Source of the DNA: Rubrivivax gelatinosus IL144
Lineage (GTDB): Bacteria > Pseudomonadota > Gammaproteobacteria > Burkholderiales > Burkholderiaceae_C
NCBI RefSeq assembly: GCF_000284255.1
Contig: NC_017075.1
Span: forward strand, 4,278,001-4,342,000
Length of the DNA: 64,000 bases
Reading direction: 5' to 3'
In this document: positions 1 to 7,771 of the stretch, piece after piece
Layout of the letters: every line of letters starts with the position of its first letter
How positions within the stretch are numbered: the first letter of the stretch is position 1
Notes under the pieces: model-generated
Told to the model about the DNA's origin: nothing
The model's database searches: none
Seen by the model: only the letters and a program-made list of their open reading frames with translations
Made by a program: the position numbers and the translations under genes

Positions 1-523
1 GCAACGAACGCGGCAGGCCGACCTTGACGAGCACGTCCCAGCGCCGCGCGCCGAGCACCCGCAGCACGTCCTCCAGCTCCGGCTCCAGCGTCGCCAGGCC
101 GGTGGCGATGTTCACCGTGATCGGGAAGAACGAGATCAGGAAGGCCGTCAGGATGCCCGGCCCCAGGCCGATGCCGAACCAGACGACGAGGATCGGCACG
201 ATGGCCGCCTTGGGCACGGCGTTGAAGCCGACCAGCAGCGGGTACAGCGCGGCATAGGCGGCGCGCGAGCTGCCGACCAGGAAGCCGAGCAGCACGCCGA
301 CGACGATGGCCAGCGCGAAGCCGAGCATCGTCACCCAGAAGGTCTTCCAGGCGGCTTCGAGCAGCGGGCCGCCGAACTCGGTGAACTCGCGGCCGATCTG
401 GATCGGGCTCGGGAAGATGAACTCGGGGATGTCGAAGCCGGCGACGAACAGCTCCCACAGCAGCAGCAGCAGCGCCAGCAGGCCCCAGGGGGCCCAGCGT
501 TCGAAGGTCTTGCCCAGTTTCAT
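1..523 (-). CDS. ABC transporter permease, NMT1/taurine-type (3' end outside window)
   Basis: Inner-membrane permease of an importer; only the first 174 codons are present because the gene runs off the left edge. The N-terminus (MKLGKTFERWAPWGLLALLL) begins a hydrophobic helix. Further membrane segments follow, including the stretch after FPSPIQIGREF that is typical of the SsuC/TauC/ThiX-like BPD_transp_1 family. The ATG lies 15 bases past the stop of the ATPase gene, so binding protein, ATPase and permease form one transcription unit in that order. Substrate is not readable from the permease. The purine-degrading neighbours suggest a ring-opened purine or pyrimidine-like compound, which is inference. 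Confidence 0.85.
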   Translation of the reverse strand, partial: MKLGKTFERWAPWGLLALLLLLWELFVAGFDIPEFIFPSPIQIGREFTEFGGPLLEAAWKTFWVTMLGFALAIVVGVLLGFLVGSSRAAYAALYPLLVGFNAVPKAAIVPILVVWFGIGLGPGILTAFLISFFPITVNIATGLATLEPELEDVLRVLGARRWDVLVKVGLPRSL

Positions 524-538
524 GTGCACCTCAGGGCT

Positions 539-1351
539 TCACTGCGGGACGGCGACGCCGCTCTTGCGGATCGCACCGATGTGGCCGCGCAGCTCGTGCA
601 CGATCTCGGTGAACTCGGGCGTGTAGGTCACTTCCAGGTCGCGCGGGCGCGGCAGGTCGATCTCGCGGCGCACGACGAAACGCCCAGGGCTCTTGCTCAT
701 CACGTAGACGGTGTCGGCGAGGAACACGCTCTCGCGCAGGTCGTGCGTGACGAGGATGACGTTGAACTTCTGCGCCGCCTGCAGGTCGCGCAGCGTGCAC
801 CACAGCTCCTCGCGCGTGAACGCGTCGAGCGCGCCGAAGGGCTCGTCGAGCAGCAGCATCTTCGGCTCGTGGATCAGCGCGCGGCAGATGCTGGCGCGCT
901 GCTGCATGCCGCCGGAGAGCTGCCACGGGTACTTGTCCTCGTAGCCGGCGAGGCCGACGCTGGCCAGCAGCTTGCGCGCCTTCTCGACGTACTCGGCCTT
1001 CTTCGCGCGGAAGCTGCTGCGGTAGGGCTCGACGATCTCCAGCGGCAGCAGCACGTTGGCCAGCGTCGTGCGCCAGGGCAGCAGGCTGGGCGCCTGGAAG
1101 GCCATGCCGGTGATCTTCAGCGGGCCGTCGACCTCGCGGCCGCCGATGATGATCGTGCCGCGGCTGGGCCGTCTGAGGCCCGTCGCCAGCTTCATGAACG
1201 TCGACTTGCCGCAGCCCGACGGCCCGACGATGGCGATGAACTCGCCCTCCTCGACCTGCAGCGTGATGTCCTCGACGGCGAACTGGCCCTGGGCCAGCAG
1301 CTCGTCGTTGTAGGCGAGCCAGACCTCGCGGAAGTCGACGAAGGCGCTCAC
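539..1351 (-). CDS. ABC transporter ATP-binding protein (nitrate/taurine/NMT1 type)
   Basis: Cytoplasmic ATPase (270 aa) powering the importer encoded by the flanking genes. It shows Walker A (GPSGCGKST), the signature LSGGMQQR and Walker B (MLLLDEPFGALD), followed by the H-loop (VTHD). This is the standard order for the SsuB/TauB family and the length is normal. The start is a GTG overlapping the stop of the binding-protein gene as GTGA, so translation is probably coupled. The same frame stays open upstream into the binding-protein gene, but that extension is out-of-frame shadow sequence and not a fusion. Confidence 0.93.
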   Translation of the reverse strand: MSAFVDFREVWLAYNDELLAQGQFAVEDITLQVEEGEFIAIVGPSGCGKSTFMKLATGLRRPSRGTIIIGGREVDGPLKITGMAFQAPSLLPWRTTLANVLLPLEIVEPYRSSFRAKKAEYVEKARKLLASVGLAGYEDKYPWQLSGGMQQRASICRALIHEPKMLLLDEPFGALDAFTREELWCTLRDLQAAQKFNVILVTHDLRESVFLADTVYVMSKSPGRFVVRREIDLPRPRDLEVTYTPEFTEIVHELRGHIGAIRKSGVAVPQ

Positions 1352-2391
1352 TTCTTGACCGGCGGCAGGATGTTCAGCTCGGCCTTGCTCGGCAGGTAGG
1401 CGTCGGTCCAGACCGAGGTCGGGTTGACGCGTGTCTTCGTCGCGAACGCGTCGGACACCTGCGAGGCCATCAGCGCCAGGCGCCCCGGCACGGCCTGGCC
1501 GAAACCTTCGATGCGCGCGTCGGGGCTGGCGACGACCGAGTCGATCGCCATCTTCAGCCGGCGCTGCTCGAGCGCGACGTTGATGATGCCGTCGCGCGCC
1601 TTGACGTACTGGATCGCGCCATCGGGGTCGGCGATCACTTCCTTGGCACCCTTGGTGAAGGCCGACAGGAAGGCTTTCACCGCCGCCGGGTTCTCCTTCA
1701 GCAGCTTGGGGCTGGCGATGATGACGTTGCCGTAGAGCTTCACGCCGTACTGGGCGTAGGGCAGCACGACGATGTCCTGCGTCTTGATGCCGCGCGACTC
1801 GAGGTTGAGCAGCGAGGTGAACGAGAAGCCGGTGATCGCGTCGACGTCGCCGCGCGCGAGCATCGTTTCGCGCAGCGGCGGGTCCATGCTGACCCAGGTG
1901 ACGTTGGCGACCTTGTTGGCCTTGGCGAAGATCGGCCAGCCGCGACGGCCGGCGTCGAAGACCGGGGCGCCGAGCTTCTTGCCGGCGAGGTCGGCGGGCT
2001 TGGTGATGCCGCTCTTCTTCAGCGCCAGCACCGCGGCCGGCGTGTTGTTGTAGACCATCATCACCGCGACCGGCTTGTTGGCCGCGTCGGGGTTGTTGGC
2101 GTGGAACTCCATCAGCGCCGCCATGTCGGCGAAGCCCATGTCGTAGGTGCCCGAAGCCACGCGCGTGACGGTGCCGCCCGAGCCGTTGCCGGCGTCGATC
2201 GTGACGTCCAGGCCGGCGGCCTTGTAGTAGCCCTTGGCCTGCGAGGCGAGGAACAGCGCGGCCGGGCCTTCGAAGCGCCAGTCGAGCTGGAACTTGATCG
2301 GCGTGGCGGCCTGGGCGAGCGCCAGCGCGGGCGCGGCGAGCAGCGCGCCGGCGGCGAGAAGGCTGCGGCGCTTGAGCGGGAACGAGGTCAT
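1348..2391 (-). CDS. NMT1/THI5-like ABC substrate-binding protein
   Basis: Periplasmic binding protein, 347 aa. The chosen start gives MTSFPLKRRSLLAAGALLAA, a typical signal peptide with a twin-arginine-like KRR stretch and an AQA cleavage region. An upstream ATG would add 17 residues that spoil the signal. The mature protein begins IKFQLDWRFEGPAALF, as in pyrimidine-precursor, riboflavin and related NMT1-family receptors. It is first in an operon with ATPase and permease, 97 bases after an M20 amidohydrolase gene. The ligand is unknown. A hydantoin, allantoin or pyrimidine-like ligand is suggested by context only. Confidence 0.88.
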   Translation of the reverse strand: MTSFPLKRRSLLAAGALLAAPALALAQAATPIKFQLDWRFEGPAALFLASQAKGYYKAAGLDVTIDAGNGSGGTVTRVASGTYDMGFADMAALMEFHANNPDAANKPVAVMMVYNNTPAAVLALKKSGITKPADLAGKKLGAPVFDAGRRGWPIFAKANKVANVTWVSMDPPLRETMLARGDVDAITGFSFTSLLNLESRGIKTQDIVVLPYAQYGVKLYGNVIIASPKLLKENPAAVKAFLSAFTKGAKEVIADPDGAIQYVKARDGIINVALEQRRLKMAIDSVVASPDARIEGFGQAVPGRLALMASQVSDAFATKTRVNPTSVWTDAYLPSKAELNILPPVKK

Positions 2392-2418
2392 TCGGGCGGG
2401 CTCCTGAGGGCTGGAACG

Positions 2419-2447
2419 GGAACTTCTGTATGCAAAACGCAAGTTCC
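2419..2447. promoter_or_regulatory. Inverted repeat upstream of the ABC importer
   Basis: GGAACTT at 2419-2425 and AAGTTCC at 2441-2447 are perfect 7-base arms. The spacer contains TGTATGCA (2427-2434), one base off the TGTATACA core found at the GntR/uraH promoter. The site lies 28-56 bases upstream of the importer start codon. An operator is possible; a role has not been shown. Confidence 0.35.
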
Positions 2448-2488
2448 GTGCTCACCCGCGGCGAGCCCGCCGCGCCCTCGCGCCGCCG

Positions 2489-3745
2489 CTATGCGTCGGC
2501 GCGGTGCACCGGGGCGGACAGCAGGTCGAACAAGGTGCGCGCGACGACACGCGTCGCACCGCGCAGGTCGGCCAGGTCGAGGTGCTCGTCGGCACGTTTG
2601 GCGTTGCTCTCGAGCACGGTGCGCGGCCCGGCGCCGTAGATGACGGCCGGCACGCCGCGCGCGCCGTACAGGCGCACGTCGGTGTACAGCGGCGTGCCCG
2701 AGACCTCGACCGGGTGGCCGAACACGTCTTGCGCATGGCGCTGCAGCGCCGACACCAGCGCGCCGTTGCCGGCCTGGGGCTTCAGAGCCTGGGCCAGCAG
2801 GATGCGGCGGATCTCGACACGCACGCCGTGCGAGGTGGCGACCGCGGCTTCGATCAGCGCACGCACCTCGGCTTCGACGGCGGCCGAGTCTTCCTCGGGG
2901 ATCATGCGGCGGTCGAGCTTCAGCACCACCTTGCCGGGCACGACGTTGGTGTTGCTGCCGCCTTCGATGCGGCCGACGTTGAGATACGGGTGCGTGATGC
3001 CGGCGACCTGCGAACGGCGGCCGCGCAGCACGTCGTTGTGGGCGTAGAGGGCGGCCAGCAGCTTGGTCGCCGCCTGCAGCGCGTCGACGCCGGTCTGCGG
3101 ATAGGCGGCGTGCGAGGCCAGGCCGTGCAGCGTCACTTCCAGCTGCAGGCAGCCGTTGTGCGCGGTGACGACCTGGTGGCTGAAACCCGCGGCGATCAGC
3201 AGGTCGGGTTTCGTCAGCTCGTGCTGCAGCAGCCAGCCGGGGCCGAGTTCGCCGCCGAACTCCTCGTCGTAGGTGAAGTGCAGCTCCACGGCGCCGGCCA
3301 GCGGCAGGCCCAGCGACTCCAGCGCGCGCAGCGCGAAGGTGTAGGTCGCGAAGTCGCTCTTGCTGACCGCCGACGCGCGGCCGTAGAGCTGGCCGTCGAC
3401 CACGGCGCCGCCGTACGGGTCCTGCGTCCAGCCTTCGCCCGGCGGCACGACGTCGCCGTGCGCGTTGAGCGCGATCGTCGGGCCGCCGGCGGCGAAGCGC
3501 CGGCGCACGATCAGGTTGGTGATCGACTGCAGGCCGTAGGCGTGCACCTGCTCGGCCGGCACCGGGTGGTGCTCGGCTTCGTAGCCGAAGCCGGCCAGCA
3601 GCTCGGCGGTGCGTTCGGCGTGCGGCGCGTTGTCGCCCGGAGGCGTGTCGGTGGGCACACGCACCAGCTGCTGCAGGAAGGCCACTTCGTCGTCGAAGTG
3701 GGCGGCGATCCAGGCGTCGAGCGCGTCGTAGGCGGTGGGGGTCAT
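2489..3745 (-). CDS. M20 family amidohydrolase/peptidase (ArgE/DapE/ACY1 type)
   Basis: Cytosolic zinc-dependent amidohydrolase, 418 aa. Metal ligands are visible in NAHGDVVPPGEG (H96, D98), D131 and the YDEEFGG pair E161/E162. A dimerisation domain (GLASHAAYPQTGVDA) and a C-terminal TPLYTDVRLYG segment follow. Its ATG overlaps the stop of the upstream allantoate amidohydrolase fusion (ATGA), so it belongs to the purine-degradation operon. The family also includes acetylornithine deacetylase and succinyl-diaminopimelate desuccinylase. In this context a role after allantoate, such as on an N-carbamoyl or ureido compound, is plausible. The true substrate is unknown. Confidence 0.82.
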   Translation of the reverse strand: MTPTAYDALDAWIAAHFDDEVAFLQQLVRVPTDTPPGDNAPHAERTAELLAGFGYEAEHHPVPAEQVHAYGLQSITNLIVRRRFAAGGPTIALNAHGDVVPPGEGWTQDPYGGAVVDGQLYGRASAVSKSDFATYTFALRALESLGLPLAGAVELHFTYDEEFGGELGPGWLLQHELTKPDLLIAAGFSHQVVTAHNGCLQLEVTLHGLASHAAYPQTGVDALQAATKLLAALYAHNDVLRGRRSQVAGITHPYLNVGRIEGGSNTNVVPGKVVLKLDRRMIPEEDSAAVEAEVRALIEAAVATSHGVRVEIRRILLAQALKPQAGNGALVSALQRHAQDVFGHPVEVSGTPLYTDVRLYGARGVPAVIYGAGPRTVLESNAKRADEHLDLADLRGATRVVARTLFDLLSAPVHRADA

Positions 3746-5514
3746 TCGCGGGCGAGTTGGTCGAGCAAGGTAGCGAAGGCGGCGACAGCGAGTTCGGCGT
3801 CGTCGTCGGTCACGGTTTCGAGCGGGTTGTGGCTGATGCCGAGTTCGCCGCCGCGCACGAAGAGCATGGCTTGCGGCATCAGCCGGTGCAGCGTCATCGC
3901 GTCGTGGCCGGCGCCGCTGGGCAGGCGGTGCACCGGCAGGCCGAGCGCGGCGACGGCGGCTTCCCAGCGCGCCAACCAGGCCGGCGCGCTGGGCGCGGCC
4001 GGGGCCTGCATCGTCGGCGTCAGCGTGCAGTCGACGCCGCGGCGCTGCGCGATCTCGGCCAGGTCGGCGAGCACGGCGTCGGCCACCGCGTCGCGCGCGG
4101 CGTCGCTCGTCGCGCGCACGTCCAGGCTGATGCGGCAGCGCCCGGGCACGACGTTGATCGAGCCGCCGGGCACCTCGAGCATGCCGACGGTGGCGACCGC
4201 ATCGGGCACGGCGGCGGCGCGGCGTTCGGCGGCGAGCACGAACTCGGCGGCGGCAGCGGCGGCGTCGCGGCGGCGGTCCATCGGCGTCGTGCCGGCGTGG
4301 CTGGCCAGGCCGGTGATCTGCCCGGTCCAGCGCCGGCTGCCGTTGATCGAGCTGACGACACCCAGCGGCAGGTCGAGTTCGGCCAGCACCGGGCCTTGTT
4401 CGATGTGGACCTCGACGAAACCGAGGTAGTGCGCCGGGTCGCGGCGTTCGGCGGCGATGGCGTCCATCGTCGCCGGCAGGCCGGCGGCGCGCATCGCGTC
4501 GCGCATCGTGATGCCGGCGGCGTCGGCCTGGTCCAGCCAGGCGGGGTCGAAATCGCCGGTGAGCGCGCTGGAACCGAGGAAGGTGGCGGCGTAGCGCTGG
4601 CCCTCCTCTTCGGCGAAGGCAACGAGCTCGATCGCGAACGGCAGCCGCCGGCCTTCGGCCTTCAGCGCGGCGACGGCTTCGAGCGCGACGAGGATGCCCA
4701 GCCGGCCGTCGTGGCGGCCGGCGTTGCGCACGGTGTCGTAGTGGCTGCCGGTGAGCAGCCGCGGCGCGTCGGGCGTGGCGCCCTCGTAGACGCCGACGAC
4801 GTTGCCGACCGCGTCTTCGCGCACGCTGTCGAAGCCGCAGTCCAACATCCAGCGTGCGAGCAACCGCGCGCAGTCGCGATGCGCGGGGCTCAGGTAGGTG
4901 ACGGTGAGTTCGCCACGTTCGGCGTACGGCGGCTCGCTGAAGGTGGCCAGCGCCTCGGCGCGGTCCCAGACGCGGCGCCCCCGATGCGGCTGGGTGTCGA
5001 GCTTCTCGGCCAGGCGGATCTCGGCGATGCGGTGCACCTGGCGCAGGCACTCGGCGAACTCGACGTCGGGATGCGAGGCCAGCCGGCGCTGCAGCGTCGC
5101 GATGATCTCGCTGCGCGTGAGCCCGCTGCCGCGTGGCCCGCGCACCGCGACGATGAAGGGCCAGCCGAAGCGTGCGTTGTAGGCCGCGTTCAGGCGCTGG
5201 ATGGTCGCGAACTCCTCGGGCGTGCAGGCGGTGAGGCCGGCGCGCTGCTGCTCGCCGCTGCTCTCGGCGGTCAGCGTGCCGGCGACCATCGCCTTGCCGG
5301 CGAGTTCCGGGTGGGCGCGCAGCAGCGCGAGTTGCGCGTCGCGCCCGCCGGCGCGAACGGCCTGCACCAGCGCGTGCTTCAGCGCGGCGAGCGTGGCGAA
5401 CGGCCGCGCGTCCCAGGCCGCCGCGGCGATCCACGGCGAGTGTTCGTAGACGCCGTCGAGCAGCACGACGAACTCGTCGCGCGACGTGGCGTTGAGTGCG
5501 GCCAGCGTCGTCAT
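3742..5514 (-). CDS. Fused OHCU decarboxylase (UraD) and allantoate amidohydrolase (AllC-type)
   Basis: A 590-aa bifunctional protein. Residues 1 to about 172 are a UraD domain with AHPELAGK (H68), SGEQQRAGL (E88) and FGWPFI; H68 and E88 match the catalytic pair known for OHCU decarboxylase. Residues about 185-590 are an M20-type allantoate amidohydrolase/ureidoglycolate-hydrolase family domain. That domain carries GSHYDTV (H258, D260), HDG (D269), AEEEGQR (E303/E304), HIEQGPVL and GISHNP. The protein would join formation of S-allantoin and hydrolysis of allantoate, two steps separated by PuuE, which is encoded immediately upstream. ATGA overlaps link it to both neighbours. The reading frame is uninterrupted across the junction. 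Confidence 0.93.
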   Translation of the reverse strand: MTTLAALNATSRDEFVVLLDGVYEHSPWIAAAAWDARPFATLAALKHALVQAVRAGGRDAQLALLRAHPELAGKAMVAGTLTAESSGEQQRAGLTACTPEEFATIQRLNAAYNARFGWPFIVAVRGPRGSGLTRSEIIATLQRRLASHPDVEFAECLRQVHRIAEIRLAEKLDTQPHRGRRVWDRAEALATFSEPPYAERGELTVTYLSPAHRDCARLLARWMLDCGFDSVREDAVGNVVGVYEGATPDAPRLLTGSHYDTVRNAGRHDGRLGILVALEAVAALKAEGRRLPFAIELVAFAEEEGQRYAATFLGSSALTGDFDPAWLDQADAAGITMRDAMRAAGLPATMDAIAAERRDPAHYLGFVEVHIEQGPVLAELDLPLGVVSSINGSRRWTGQITGLASHAGTTPMDRRRDAAAAAAEFVLAAERRAAAVPDAVATVGMLEVPGGSINVVPGRCRISLDVRATSDAARDAVADAVLADLAEIAQRRGVDCTLTPTMQAPAAPSAPAWLARWEAAVAALGLPVHRLPSGAGHDAMTLHRLMPQAMLFVRGGELGISHNPLETVTDDDAELAVAAFATLLDQLARE

Positions 5515-6476
5515 CGTCCGTCCCAGACGTGGGCAGTGGACGCGTCGAACGGATGGTGTTCGGCCCAGTGGCGCGCGATGTCGATGCGGCGGCAGACCCA
5601 GACGCCTTCGTGGCGGCCGATGTGGTCCAGGAAACGCTGCAGCGCCGCGATGCGCGCCGGCCGGCCGAGCACGCGGCAGTGCATGCCGACGCTCATCATC
5701 TTCGGCCGGTCCAGGCCGGCCGGGTCGCCTTCGGCATACAGCGCGTCGAAGCTGTCGCGCAGGTAGGTGTAGAAGTGCTCGGCGGTGTTGAAGCCCTGCA
5801 CCTGCACGCAGCGCATGTCGTTGGTGTCCAGCGAATACGGCACGACGAGCTGCGGCGCGAGGCCGCCGTCGCTCTTGCGCACGTTGAGCCAGAACGGCAG
5901 GTCGTCGCCGTAGTAGTCGCTGTCGTAGGCAAAGCCGCCGTGGTCGGCGACGAGGCGGCGCGTGTTGGGGCTGTCGCGGCCGGTGTACCAGCCCAGCGGC
6001 CACTGGCCATTCGTCAGGCGGCGGATCTTCTGCACCGCCAGCGCGAGGTGCTCGCGCTCGACCGCCTCGTCGACCGCCTGGTAGTGGATCCAGCGCAGGC
6101 CGTGGCTGGCGATCTCGTCGCCGCGCTCCATGAAGACCTGGGCCATCTCGGGGTAGCGCTCCAGCGCGTCGGCGACGCCGAAGATCGTCAGCGGCAGCCC
6201 GCGGCGGTCGAACTCGCGCAGGATGCGCCAGACGCCGGCGCGCGACCCGTACTCGTACATCGACTCGATCGTCATGTGCCGGTTCGGGAAGGGCTGGGCG
6301 TTGATCAGCTCGGAGAGAAAGGTCTCGCTCGCCGGGTCGCCGTGCAGCGGGTTGTTCTCGCCGCCTTCCTCGTAGTTCAGCACGAAGGAGACGGCGATGC
6401 GCGCGCCGCCCGGCCAGCGGGCGTGCGGGGGGTTGCGGCCGTGGCCGCGCAGGTCGCGTGCGTAAGGTGTGCTCAT
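5511..6476 (-). CDS. puuE: Allantoinase PuuE (polysaccharide-deacetylase fold)
   Basis: Hydrolyses allantoin to allantoate in the cytosol. The 321-aa product is the metal-independent NodB-fold type and not the zinc amidohydrolase type. Family-typical stretches include VSFVLNYEEGGENN, EYGSRAGVWRILR, DEIASHGLRWIHY, GWYTGRDSPNTR and MSVGMHCRVLGRPARI. The start codon overlaps the upstream GntR stop (ATGA) and its stop overlaps the next start (ATGA). Regulator, PuuE, UraD-AllC and M20 are therefore tightly coupled. Length and motifs fit the family well. Confidence 0.95.
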   Translation of the reverse strand: MSTPYARDLRGHGRNPPHARWPGGARIAVSFVLNYEEGGENNPLHGDPASETFLSELINAQPFPNRHMTIESMYEYGSRAGVWRILREFDRRGLPLTIFGVADALERYPEMAQVFMERGDEIASHGLRWIHYQAVDEAVEREHLALAVQKIRRLTNGQWPLGWYTGRDSPNTRRLVADHGGFAYDSDYYGDDLPFWLNVRKSDGGLAPQLVVPYSLDTNDMRCVQVQGFNTAEHFYTYLRDSFDALYAEGDPAGLDRPKMMSVGMHCRVLGRPARIAALQRFLDHIGRHEGVWVCRRIDIARHWAEHHPFDASTAHVWDGR

Positions 6477-7204
6477 GCGGCGGGTCTCAGCAGGTCGGCG
6501 AGGTCGCCGACTCTCGGGTGGCGTTGCAGGTTGCCGACGACGTTGCCCAGATGCTCGGCCATCAGGCGCGTGGCGGCATCGGCGTCGCGGCGCTCGATGG
6601 CGTCGACGATGGCCACGTGCTCGTCCTGCGAATGGCCGGCGGCGTCGGCCGACTGGTACATCAGCGCGATCAGCGAGCAGCGGCTCAGCAGGTCGGCCAG
6701 CAGCTCGGCCAACACGGCGTTGCCCAGGCACTCGGCGAGCACGACGTGGAACTGCGCCAGCAGCCGCGTGCGGCCGGCGACGTCATGCCGGCGCACGGCG
6801 TCGGCCTCGGCGGCGAGGTGGGCGCGCAGGCGCGCGAGGTGGGCCGGTTCGGCACGCGCGCAGAGCTCGCGCACCATGCCGGTCTCCAGCAGGCGGCGGG
6901 CGTCGAAGACCTGGCGCGCTTCGTCCACGCTGGGGCGGGCGACGAAAGCGCCGCGGCCGGGTTCGAGCGTCACCAGGCGGTCGCGGCTGAGGCGGTTGAG
7001 CGCCTCGCGCACCAGCGTGCGCGAGACGCCGAAGAGGTCGGCCACCGCCTGCTCGGCGAGCTTGGTGCCGGGCATCAGCCGGCGTTCGACGATCGCGGTG
7101 GTGATGGTGTCGACGATCTGCTGCGTCGTCGCGCCGGCGCCGGGCGCACGCTTGGGCGCCTCGTCGGGCGCGAGCGGCAGGGGGTCGGCGGGCGGGCGCG
7201 GCAT
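6473..7204 (-). CDS. GntR family regulator, FadR/FCD type
   Basis: A 243-aa repressor or activator. It has an N-terminal winged helix ([30 protein letters not shown], roughly residues 30-95) and an FCD ligand domain with conserved His in the C-terminal half ([17 protein letters not shown]). It heads the purine operon and is divergent from the 5-hydroxyisourate hydrolase gene. The 62-base gap between them contains the palindrome AGTGTATACACT, a good candidate site for this family. It probably controls both arms in response to a purine-pathway intermediate; the effector is unknown. Confidence 0.92.
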   Translation of the reverse strand: MPRPPADPLPLAPDEAPKRAPGAGATTQQIVDTITTAIVERRLMPGTKLAEQAVADLFGVSRTLVREALNRLSRDRLVTLEPGRGAFVARPSVDEARQVFDARRLLETGMVRELCARAEPAHLARLRAHLAAEADAVRRHDVAGRTRLLAQFHVVLAECLGNAVLAELLADLLSRCSLIALMYQSADAAGHSQDEHVAIVDAIERRDADAATRLMAEHLGNVVGNLQRHPRVGDLADLLRPAA

Positions 7205-7227
7205 CGGTGTGGCGGGGGGCGTCGATT

Positions 7228-7239
7228 AGTGTATACACT
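7228..7239. promoter_or_regulatory. Candidate GntR operator AGTGTATACACT
   Basis: A perfect 12-base palindrome midway between the divergent GntR and 5-hydroxyisourate hydrolase genes. FadR-family regulators commonly bind short palindromes with a GTATAC-like centre. A related TGTATACA occurs upstream of the porin gene at 28258-28265. Confidence 0.6.
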
Positions 7240-7266
7240 TTGGTCGACAACACGAACGGACCTCGC

Positions 7267-7620
7267 ATGGGACACCTCAGCACCCACGTGCTCGACACCG
7301 CCCACGGCTGCCCCGCGGCCGGCATGGTGGTGACGCTGCAGCGCGTGCATGGCGACGCGGCGACGACGCTCAAACAGCTGACGCTGAACGCCGACGGCCG
7401 CGCCGACGGCCCGCTGCTGGCGGCGCAGGAGATGGCCGCCGGCCGCTACCGACTGCTGTTCGAGGTGGCGCCCTACTTCCGGGCACGCGGCGTCGAGCTG
7501 CCCGAGCCGCCGTTCCTGGACACCGTGACCGTGGACTTCGGCATCGCCGACGCCGCCGGCCACTACCACGTGCCGCTGCTCGTCAGCCCGTGGAGCCACT
7601 CGACCTACCGCGGCTCGTGA
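7267..7620 (+). CDS. uraH: 5-hydroxyisourate hydrolase (transthyretin-like)
   Basis: Converts 5-hydroxyisourate, the product of urate oxidation, to OHCU. The 117-aa protein begins [19 protein letters not shown] and ends with the family signature [11 protein letters not shown]. The N-terminal His, the Arg of the VTLQR segment and the C-terminal YRGS are the known active-site elements. No signal peptide is present, so the enzyme is cytosolic. It is divergent from the GntR/PuuE operon and 151 bases upstream of the urate oxidase gene puuD, so three consecutive steps are encoded side by side. Confidence 0.96.
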   Translation: MGHLSTHVLDTAHGCPAAGMVVTLQRVHGDAATTLKQLTLNADGRADGPLLAAQEMAAGRYRLLFEVAPYFRARGVELPEPPFLDTVTVDFGIADAAGHYHVPLLVSPWSHSTYRGS

Positions 7621-7771
7621 ACAGGGCACGGGGCTTGCAAGTGACGACGCGTTAAGCTTTTGCAGTCGCCGTGGGCGGGCGGCCCGGTCTTGCGGGCTGC
7701 CCTCGGCGCGACACGATCCGGCTCAGAGCGCCCGCCGTGGTGAGCCCCCTCGCTTCGCGACGATTCCTGCC

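Noticed and set aside
539-2455. Apparent fusion of ATPase and binding protein in one minus-strand frame
   Set aside because: The upstream two thirds are out of frame with the clearly recognised binding protein; the genes are separate with a GTGA overlap.
2504-4429. Plus-strand 641-codon frame opposite the M20 and UraD-AllC genes
   Set aside because: Spans two real coupled genes on the other strand and has shadow-type composition.
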